Shown piece by piece: positions 49,741-55,448 of a DNA stretch of 55,448 nt. The stretch is from Candidatus Poseidoniales archaeon (GTDB lineage Archaea > Thermoplasmatota > Poseidoniia > Poseidoniales > Poseidoniaceae), in the NCBI GenBank assembly GCA_003602475.1, contig QQSC01000024.1:18583-74030 (forward strand). The letters are read 5' to 3'. Positions within the stretch are counted from its first letter, which is position 1, and each line of letters starts with the position of its first letter. The translations under genes were made by a program, and so were the position numbers. A model generated the notes under the pieces. The model was not told the origin of the DNA. It saw only the letters and a list, made by a program, of their open reading frames with translations, and did not search any database.

Positions 49741-51285
49741 TCATTGGTGGGTCGAATACAAGCCGGGTCCGGAACCGAGCACGGTTTGAACACTCATGGG
49801 TGACTTGTACTTCTCAATGTAACCCGAGGTTCGGTACTTTCGTTTTGTTGACGGCGTGGTCATGCAGCGAACCTTTCCGTAAACGGCCCGTTCGGTCCAT
49901 CCACGGTCGAACTTGCCCATGACCCACCCCACGCCCGTGTAGGAGTTCGGATCGCGTCCGTCCAAGGCCCATCGGTCGTTGAGGTCGATCATCCACTGCA
50001 TGGCGGTTTCGGGGTCAGGTGACCATTCGAGAATTTTCTTCCCCCACAGCATGCGGAGGTAATTCTGAATCATGCCGTCCTGGCGGAGTTGGTTTTGGGC
50101 AGCGTTCCAGAGGTCGTCGTGTGTTCTCGCCTGTTCAAGTTGTTCAAAGGAGTACACAACAGGTCGGGGGTCGTTGCGATGTTGTTCAAGGGTTAGCTTC
50201 GCCCATTCTGGCAATGAATCGTAGGTTGTGTGGTTCTCGACCATCGCACAGTGAATGAAGCCGATGTCACGCCACGTGATGATTTGGTCAAGGAAAGCTT
50301 CCACGGGTTGCGGCAGTCCCCACCAACCTTCTCGTCGGCCGTTGTGGGGAGGGTTGACCAAGGTCACATCCCATTTGTGTTCAGCAAAGAGTTCGTGGAG
50401 GATTTGGTGGACGCTGATGTGCCCAAAGTGAAGCCAGGGGGACAACCCGCTGGCACCTTCTTGTTCTGGGTGGTTTCTCGCCTCGTGATAAGCGGAGAGG
50501 CCTCGTTTGGCAAAAGTTCGCCAACGACGTTTGGCTTCGGCGTGCCCACCTTTTTTGCTGAGAACGGGGGCAACATCGTGGTCAATGGCAAGGGAGGAGA
50601 GTGCACCACGTCCAATGTCGCCACCTTCTCCGACACGCCACAGGAATTCGTAGGGCGTCATCGGTGTGTTGGTTTCGGTGAAAATTGTCTGAACGGCTTC
50701 TTTTGAAATCATTGGCAACCCAACGGCTCGTTCAAGGGGTGAGGCGTGAGGGAATTCATGCATGTGTTCGGTGATGGTTTTGTGAAGGTGCCTGCGAAGA
50801 GAATGGGCCGTTTTGAAGTCCCTGCCTTGTGCCCTCATGGCCATGAACCCATTGGAATCAACCGCATGAATCTCGCAGGGTTTGATGCTCAGTGCTGTGT
50901 TGAGGACATGAAGTGGGTAGTATGTTGGGAAATCGTCGATGACGCACGCGGTGGCGTTTTTCAACCAGCCCTTGAGCAACCCCGAGGCTTCTTTGCGCTT
51001 GGTTTCAACGTAGGGAATATAGGTCACGTACGTCCCTTGGAACGCACTTCGGTTGTCGATCATGCCTTGGAGAACGAATGTCGAGATTCGGTCGTTGGCC
51101 CATTTGTGCTGAAGGGCCAAACATTCGATCACCACCAACGGTTTCTGATGTTCTTGAGCGAGGTTGATGGCGTGGTCGAGCGCATGGTTCCAGGTGGGCC
51201 GGCGAGCAGCCGTCATCCAATAGAGGATGTAATCTCCGTTTGCGTTCAAATCCCCGTGGAGTCGGAGCCGGGAAGCGGGAATCAT
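49741..51285 (-). CDS. phr: Class II CPD DNA photolyase
   Basis: Light-driven repair of cyclobutane pyrimidine dimers. 514 residues: N-terminal antenna-domain fold (DYILYWMTAARRPTWNHALDHAI) and the FAD-binding domain, where LHFGHISVHQIL, QIITWRDIGFIHC and the class II signature DGRDPNSYTGVGWVMGKFDRGWTERAVYGKVR are seen (the last quoted here in overlapping parts of family pattern). The class II branch is common in archaea and animals. The deazaflavin or folate antenna cannot be told apart by eye. The start overlaps the Nudix stop by ATGA, and the SRPBCC-SDR gene follows, so three genes form a leftward unit transcribed from the shared ribA promoter region. Photolyase fits a surface-water habitat. 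Confidence 0.95.
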   Translation of the reverse strand: MIPASRLRLHGDLNANGDYILYWMTAARRPTWNHALDHAINLAQEHQKPLVVIECLALQHKWANDRISTFVLQGMIDNRSAFQGTYVTYIPYVETKRKEASGLLKGWLKNATACVIDDFPTYYPLHVLNTALSIKPCEIHAVDSNGFMAMRAQGRDFKTAHSLRRHLHKTITEHMHEFPHASPLERAVGLPMISKEAVQTIFTETNTPMTPYEFLWRVGEGGDIGRGALSSLAIDHDVAPVLSKKGGHAEAKRRWRTFAKRGLSAYHEARNHPEQEGASGLSPWLHFGHISVHQILHELFAEHKWDVTLVNPPHNGRREGWWGLPQPVEAFLDQIITWRDIGFIHCAMVENHTTYDSLPEWAKLTLEQHRNDPRPVVYSFEQLEQARTHDDLWNAAQNQLRQDGMIQNYLRMLWGKKILEWSPDPETAMQWMIDLNDRWALDGRDPNSYTGVGWVMGKFDRGWTERAVYGKVRCMTTPSTKRKYRTSGYIEKYKSPMSVQTVLGSGPGLYSTHQ

Positions 51286-51779
51286 GCTTGTGTCCCCCTG
51301 CCAACGGCGTTGGCTGACGTGTAGACGGCGTAGGGGTGGCTGCGCGGCGTGAGGTTGTGCCGGACGGGCATGGACACGGGTCGAGTGAGGGCTTCAATGC
51401 CCAACTGTTGCATGGTTTCGGAGACCCATTGCAGTTCAGCGATCTCGTTGATGTTAACCCAGCGCACATTGGCGATTTCGTTTTCATCGGCATGAGCGTC
51501 CGTGCTGCTGACCGTCACGTCGTAGCAGAGGAAAATGCTGGGTGTGCTGCTTCGCACGGTTGTGCGAACGCCGGTGAGACCACCAACCGCACCCAACAGT
51601 CCGGTTTCTTCTCGGAGTTCCCTCAGCACGGCTTCCTCTGGCAACTCGCCATCGTCCACACGTCCTTTTGGAAGGCCCCATTGACCCTGGAACCGGCCCT
51701 GGGCTTCTTGAACGACCAATAAGCGGTGGTTTTGAACCACCCTTGCTGCGACGCCTAAGTCGCACAGTATACCGTTCAT
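51282..51779 (-). CDS. Nudix hydrolase
   Basis: 165-residue Nudix pyrophosphohydrolase. The Nudix box is complete: GRVDDGELPEEAVLRELREETG, given here as family pattern G-x5-E-x7-REL-x-EETG around residues 40-60. N-terminal strands LCDLGVAARVVQNHRLLVVQEA come before it. A short form of diadenosine-polyphosphate or oxidised-nucleotide hydrolase is likely; substrate unknown. The start is set at ATG 51779, because a TATA-like GTATATG at 51802-51808 on the shared promoter lies about 25 bases away, matching a leaderless mRNA; the open frame to 51788 is slightly longer. The 3' end overlaps the photolyase start as ATGA. Confidence 0.9.
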   Translation of the reverse strand: MNGILCDLGVAARVVQNHRLLVVQEAQGRFQGQWGLPKGRVDDGELPEEAVLRELREETGLLGAVGGLTGVRTTVRSSTPSIFLCYDVTVSSTDAHADENEIANVRWVNINEIAELQWVSETMQQLGIEALTRPVSMPVRHNLTPRSHPYAVYTSANAVGRGTQA

Positions 51780-51875
51780 GGTCCCCAAGTGGAGTGATTC
51801 AGTATATGAAGGGGGGTTTGTCCCCCCACAAGAAAAAGACGAGAGTTCATATATGAATTCACGAGATTATCTAAC
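51780..51875. promoter_or_regulatory. Divergent ribA / Nudix promoter with paired palindromes
   Basis: A 96-base gap holds a symmetric arrangement. TTCAGTATATGAA lies at 51798-51810 and TTCATATATGAA, a perfect palindrome, at 51846-51857. Between them, GGGGGG (51811-51816) and CCCCCC (51822-51827) form an inverted repeat around TTTGT. Each TATATGAA-type site contains a TATA-like box located about 25 bases from one start codon: the left one for the Nudix ATG at 51779 and the right one for ribA ATG at 51876. Both genes would then give leaderless mRNAs, and a dimeric regulator covering the TATA-containing palindromes would control both. Confidence 0.7.
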
Positions 51876-52487
51876 ATGATGATAGAGCCATCAATCCTAC
51901 AACACGCTACACCTCTGGCCGATGCCATCCTCCCAACCGAACACGGGGAGTTCCGAATTCGAGCGTTCAAGGAATCGTCCACCGGCAAAGAGCACTGTGT
52001 TGTGTACGTCGGCGACCTCACCTCAGGCTCACCACTCGTCAGGATACACTCCGAGTGCCTTACGGGTGATGCTTTTGGATCGCTTCGTTGCGACTGTGGA
52101 CCCCAGCTGCAAGCCTCCCTCAAGGCCATACAAGAGCGGGGCGCAGGAGCCATCGTCTACATGCGGCAGGAAGGCCGAGGTATCGGGCTGTATGCCAAAA
52201 TGCAAGCCTATGCCCTTCAAGATACGGGCATGGACACCCTCGACGCCAACCTTGCACTTGGATTGCCAGGAGACGGCCGGACATACGAGTTTGCGGCCGA
52301 CATGCTCCACTGCATGGGCGTTAAGGGCGTGGAACTCATCACGAACAACCCCCACAAGAAAGAACAACTTATCCAGCACGGTATCCGAGTCAAAGAGCGC
52401 GTCCCCATCATCGTGGGGCAGTGTGCCCAAAACCGTTCATACATGGCAACCAAAGCCGCTAGGATGGGCCACATCCTTCCAATGTGA
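51876..52487 (+). CDS. ribA: GTP cyclohydrolase II
   Basis: Opens the imidazole ring of GTP, the first step of riboflavin synthesis. 203 residues with the zinc-binding CLTGDAFGSLRCDCGPQL (three cysteines), YMRQEGRGIGLYAK with the catalytic region, DTLDANLALGLPGDGRTY and the ITNNPHKKEQL substrate loop. Many archaea use an unrelated GTP cyclohydrolase III here, so this is the bacterial form. It is at a separate locus from ribB-ribL-ribE-ribH (12202-12927 and below). The start MM at 51876 and 51879 is leaderless by TATA geometry. The stop overlaps the following peroxiredoxin start codon (GTGA). Confidence 0.96.
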   Translation: MMIEPSILQHATPLADAILPTEHGEFRIRAFKESSTGKEHCVVYVGDLTSGSPLVRIHSECLTGDAFGSLRCDCGPQLQASLKAIQERGAGAIVYMRQEGRGIGLYAKMQAYALQDTGMDTLDANLALGLPGDGRTYEFAADMLHCMGVKGVELITNNPHKKEQLIQHGIRVKERVPIIVGQCAQNRSYMATKAARMGHILPM

Positions 52488-52963
52488 GTGGTGGTATCGT
52501 GGACAACTTGGTCGGCCAACTCGCACCTTCGTTCTCATTGGTTATGGAGAACGGAGAAACCTTCGAAAGTGCCTCGCTTGACGGCACATGGCGAATCGTC
52601 TTCTTTTACTCGAGGCACAACTCCCCGACGTGCAAGCGCGGTTGCTTGACGTTCAAGGAACAACATGACCTCTTCAAATCCGCCGGATGTTCCATTGTAG
52701 GCATTGGTCCCGGTACGCTCGATGAACAAGCAAAGTTTCGCCAGGTTCTCGGCGAGTTGCCGTTCCCGCTTCTGGCCGACCCCGGTCGAGAAGTAGGGAA
52801 GAGGTTCCAGGTGCCCATGCACTTGGGCCAGTTCCCTGCAAAATCCTCGTTCCTCATCGGACCGGACAACACCGTTCGCTACGTCTACGATTGGTTGTTT
52901 AGACCCCGACGCCACGTTGCCAAAATTCTTGGTGACATTTCCGTCGTTCAGGGGGACAACTGA
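52484..52963 (+). CDS. Peroxiredoxin (Bcp/PrxQ-like)
   Basis: 159-residue thiol peroxidase that reduces peroxides with electrons usually from thioredoxin; a thioredoxin reductase is encoded at 9644. The active site is SPTCKRGCLTFKEQ, with the peroxidatic Cys and a second Cys four residues on, the Bcp/PrxQ layout. GIGPGTLDEQAKFRQ and LADPGREVGKRFQV match the family. It begins at GTG 52484, which shares a GTGA with the ribA stop; a second GTG at 52499 is possible. It is followed directly by the TrmB-like gene with no gap (TGA-ATG). Confidence 0.9.
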   Translation: MSGGIVDNLVGQLAPSFSLVMENGETFESASLDGTWRIVFFYSRHNSPTCKRGCLTFKEQHDLFKSAGCSIVGIGPGTLDEQAKFRQVLGELPFPLLADPGREVGKRFQVPMHLGQFPAKSSFLIGPDNTVRYVYDWLFRPRRHVAKILGDISVVQGDN

Positions 52964-54364
52964 ATGTGGGACGAACTGTTGCTGGAGGCAGGCCTCAACG
53001 AACGCGAGGTCCGTTCCATCATGATTCTCGGATCTCGGCCTAAAATGAAGGCATCCGAACTGGCCAAAGAACTCAACACGACCCGTCTTGACGCCTACAA
53101 CAGCCTTTCGCGGCTTCAAGAAATGGGCATCGTTACGGCCACCGCTGACCGGCCGATGTTGTTTTCCAGCCTGCGTGTCAACGAAGCCATGGAGCACATC
53201 ATCCAATCGCGTAAATCTCAACTGGATCGATTGGTCGGCGGGTTCGATGAACTGTCCAAGGGCATCACGGAAACCGACGCATCGTATGAGAAGAAGCGAA
53301 GGGACATTGACGACCCCCGTTTCGCCGTCCTCAAGGAACGAGGTCACATCTACAACCGGTTGCAAAAAATGGCCAACGACGCTGAAGAACGCCTCATTCT
53401 GCTCCTCGGCCAGTTTGGTATTCTCCATCTGTGTCGAAACCCGGATGCGCTTGAAGCTGTCAACACGGCAGCTGTTCGTGGTGTCGTGGTCCAAATCATC
53501 ACCCACTTGGACGGTCGAACCCTTCGTTTCTTCGACAACCTGCACGAGAGCATCGAAGTGCGTCACTCAGATGAATTGGATTCTTTGGGCTTTGTCCAAG
53601 ACCACGCCGAAGTTATTCAGTACCTCAACATCGAAGACAATCCCGTCGGGCGAGGCAAGGAAGATGCAGCACTGATCATCGAATCCGGCCCGTTCGCCGG
53701 AGCCCACCTCCACCTCATCGACGCCATTTGGGAGGGAGCTGTTCACCTCAACGTGGCCAGAGCTCGCTTCACGGAAAACCAGATCAACGACCCGCTACGG
53801 CTGACCATTGGTGAAGGATCGTTCCTCAAGAACGTCTCCGTCGCCCTCGGGTTTGATGGCCAACTCCCCGAGGAGGATACGCCGTTCGACCCCGACGCCT
53901 TTTTCGCTGCAGGCAACGAAGTAAACGACGCAAGAATGCGTTTGACGGAAGGAAAATTGTCCAACTTGAAGGTGCTTGGCATCGACATCGGACGCATGCT
54001 GCGTCAAATTGGTTGCCGGGTTGGCCAAGAAATTGCCTTTTCACTCCGCTCGCTGGAAAACGACATTGAATTTCTTGATGAAATGATGGATTGGTGGGAG
54101 CACGCCGGTCTAGGACTCCTTCAATACCACGTCGACCCGCAGTTCCACGTCAGCGTGGGGCTCAACCATCCACCTGTGGACGACCCGGATGCGTTGCCCA
54201 TGTGGGAAATGGACGATGGCATCATCGAAGGTGCCCTCTCGACAAGGTTTGCGAAAGATTCGACCGTTGTGATTCAACGAACCGACGGGTCGGGGACTCC
54301 AGACGACCTCTGGCACTACATCATTCACCGTCACGAGTACAACACCATCGAACTCGAAGACTGA
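52964..54364 (+). CDS. TrmB-family-like regulator with extended C-terminus
   Basis: 466 residues. The N-terminal 65 residues are a TrmB-type winged helix (AGLNEREVRSIMILGSRPK, MKASELAKELNTTRLDAYNSL, GIVTATADRPMLF); a coiled-coil linker follows (about 70-115). Residues about 125-250 resemble the PLD-like/sugar-sensor domain of TrmB regulators. The last 130 residues (LGIDIGRMLRQIGCRVGQEI through DDGIIEGALSTRF to WHYIIHRHEY) resemble the V4R ligand-binding fold by eye, without its usual cysteines. Such a three-part TrmB is unusual. Its gene lies in the ribA-peroxiredoxin-UbiB run, so it may regulate flavin or redox genes, including the palindromes at 51798-51857. That link is inference. Confidence 0.8.
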   Translation: MWDELLLEAGLNEREVRSIMILGSRPKMKASELAKELNTTRLDAYNSLSRLQEMGIVTATADRPMLFSSLRVNEAMEHIIQSRKSQLDRLVGGFDELSKGITETDASYEKKRRDIDDPRFAVLKERGHIYNRLQKMANDAEERLILLLGQFGILHLCRNPDALEAVNTAAVRGVVVQIITHLDGRTLRFFDNLHESIEVRHSDELDSLGFVQDHAEVIQYLNIEDNPVGRGKEDAALIIESGPFAGAHLHLIDAIWEGAVHLNVARARFTENQINDPLRLTIGEGSFLKNVSVALGFDGQLPEEDTPFDPDAFFAAGNEVNDARMRLTEGKLSNLKVLGIDIGRMLRQIGCRVGQEIAFSLRSLENDIEFLDEMMDWWEHAGLGLLQYHVDPQFHVSVGLNHPPVDDPDALPMWEMDDGIIEGALSTRFAKDSTVVIQRTDGSGTPDDLWHYIIHRHEYNTIELED

Positions 54365-54375
54365 GAGGTGAGAAC

Positions 54376-55448
54376 ATGAAACTCGTAACGTTCCTCCGGT
54401 TCTTCCGGCAGATTCGAGGCAAGAAGCCGGTGAACATTGACAAGATTCAATCCATGGGCCTCCTGGCGGTAAAACTCGGTCAGATTTTCGCTCTTCGCCC
54501 CGATCTGATCGACCCAGAACGGTGCATTGAGCTCCAAAAATTGTACAGCCGAGCTGCAACGATTCCTGAAGAAAACTCACAACGCCTGCTGGACAAATTT
54601 GCTCCGTCGGGGTTCATGGACAACTTCAATCACATCGACCCCACACCCTTCGCTGCGGCCAGCATCGGACAAATTCACCGAGCCGAACTGAAGGACGGAA
54701 CCAAGGTTGTAGTGAAAATCATCAAATCGGATTTCGAAGCGTCTTTCCGCCGAGACGTACGCCGTATGAAACGCTGGATCCGGATGGGGTTGTTTTTCAA
54801 TCCAAAACTCCGTAAGGTGGGCAACCCCATTGGATTGTTGGCCCACATTGAAGATTACACGCTGCGGGAGCTGAACCTCCTCAACGAGATTCAAGGCCGA
54901 GAAGACCTGTTGGCACAAGCCGCTGAAGTCGAGAAGCACTTCCCGATGCCGAAATTGAAGTTCCCGACGATGTGGAGAGAAATGTCAAACGAACACGTGC
55001 TGGTGATGGAAGAGATCACCCATCCAACGCTGGAAAATCACCTGGAAGCAGGGACATTCACTTGGCCAGACATGCTGGAGTTGTTCCGAATTCACGGGGC
55101 GTTCATGTTCGGCCTTGGCACTTTTCACGGCGATCTTCACCCCGGCAACGCCATGATGGGCGACAACGGAGACTTCTACTTCATCGATACTGGCGCCATC
55201 TGCAACGCACCACCCCACGTGAGAAGTGCCCTGTTCGGGTTCTTCTTTTTCCTCGCCAAAGGGGAACTGCGGCACGCCTACGATTCCATGCTCACCATGG
55301 CAGCCGTCCAACCTGAGGGCGAAACCTTAGCAACGTATTACGCTTCAATGGATGAACTCTACAACGGCTTCGTGGGCACATCGGTCAGCGAGGTGTCGCT
55401 TACCGAACAGATGATGAAGACCGTGAAGGCAGCGGTTTTGGCAGGCTG
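54376..55448 (+). CDS. UbiB/ABC1-family atypical kinase (3'-truncated by window edge)
   Basis: Member of the UbiB/COQ8/ADCK protein-kinase-like family, known in bacteria and eukaryotes for supporting quinone synthesis. About 357 codons are present. Landmarks are the KxGQ motif (VKLGQIFALRPDL, near residue 38), the Ala-rich nucleotide loop AAASIGQIHRAEL, the VVVKIIK lysine, the catalytic HGDLHPGNAMM and the metal-binding site FIDTGA, where the usual DFG reads DTG. A GAGGTGAG site precedes ATG 54376, 11 bases after the TrmB-like stop. Fourth gene of the ribA run. The C-terminus is outside the window. Confidence 0.93.
   Translation, partial: MKLVTFLRFFRQIRGKKPVNIDKIQSMGLLAVKLGQIFALRPDLIDPERCIELQKLYSRAATIPEENSQRLLDKFAPSGFMDNFNHIDPTPFAAASIGQIHRAELKDGTKVVVKIIKSDFEASFRRDVRRMKRWIRMGLFFNPKLRKVGNPIGLLAHIEDYTLRELNLLNEIQGREDLLAQAAEVEKHFPMPKLKFPTMWREMSNEHVLVMEEITHPTLENHLEAGTFTWPDMLELFRIHGAFMFGLGTFHGDLHPGNAMMGDNGDFYFIDTGAICNAPPHVRSALFGFFFFLAKGELRHAYDSMLTMAAVQPEGETLATYYASMDELYNGFVGTSVSEVSLTEQMMKTVKAAVLAG

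Noticed and set aside
52535-53566. 343-codon minus-strand open frame
   Set aside because: Antisense to the peroxiredoxin and TrmB-like genes, which have recognisable domains and operon-type spacing.
1-55448. Mobile elements, integrase, prophage, toxin-antitoxin or defence island
   Set aside because: No transposase, integrase, phage structural, restriction or toxin-like motifs were seen; tRNA genes are not flanked by attachment-like repeats that I could detect.

Overview
This 55.4 kb window reads as chromosomal DNA of a planktonic euryarchaeon, most consistent with Marine Group II (Candidatus Poseidoniales) or a close Thermoplasmatota relative. The support is as follows. Several genes have TATA-like elements about 25 bp upstream of the start codon, the spacing expected of leaderless archaeal mRNAs. 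One large lipoprotein ends in a PGF-CTERM-type archaeosortase tail. There is an archaeal/eukaryal-style Rqc2/NEMF protein, a TrmB-type regulator and an archaeal RibL-type nucleotidyltransferase. These sit among many bacterial-looking genes: GpsA, RibA, RibE, RNase PH, a fused E1 dehydrogenase and PhnCDE. A class II photolyase suits life in sunlit water. The taxonomic call is inference; no rRNA is present.

Layout, left to right. 1-8460: acyl-CoA dehydrogenase (partial), Ca2+/cation exchanger, divergent aquaporin, then a leftward overlapping operon (pseudo-receiver protein, MFS transporter, fused E1 alpha/beta dehydrogenase) and a rightward voltage-gated channel. 8435-12927: leftward cofactor and redox block, with an E1-like adenylyltransferase/rhodanese, thioredoxin reductase and a ribB-ribL-ribE-ribH cluster. 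13095-15594: endonuclease IV-like protein, gpsA and a small winged-helix protein. 15650-18280: phosphonate-type ABC importer (PhnD-PhnC-PhnE order of transcription) behind a promoter flanked by two near-identical palindromes. 18384-21667: tRNA-Gln(CTG), a small membrane protein and a 958-aa surface lipoprotein. 21713-27553: rightward housekeeping run (Nudix-MBL fusion, quinone oxidoreductase, rhodanese lipoprotein, RqcH/NEMF, methyltransferase). 27544-30383: RGG-tailed DEAD-box helicase and thiolase, leftward. 30479-35767: RNase PH, tRNA-Phe, a large unknown membrane protein, MogA/MoaB and dihydroorotase. 35768-46512: carboxypeptidase Taq, an M29-like protein, an EF-hand/zinc-ribbon protein and a 2133-aa FG-GAP/TSP3 surface protein. 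46607-51779: thiamine pyrophosphokinase, a DUF4105 protein, an SRPBCC-SDR fusion, photolyase and a Nudix protein. 51876-55448: rightward operon ribA, peroxiredoxin, TrmB-like regulator and UbiB-family kinase (cut by the window end).

The genes are very tightly packed. Many neighbours share ATGA or GTGA stop/start overlaps, convergent genes overlap at their 3' ends, and no gap without a gene exceeds about 220 bases. I saw no CRISPR array, insertion sequence, prophage, rRNA or integrase. The window is mostly core genome. Its most notable points are regulatory palindromes at three divergent or operon promoters, a hybrid archaeal/bacterial riboflavin pathway split over two loci, surface proteins with animal-like modules, and several enzymes with altered active-site residues (channel filter, receiver domain, MoeB zinc site, M29 metal site).
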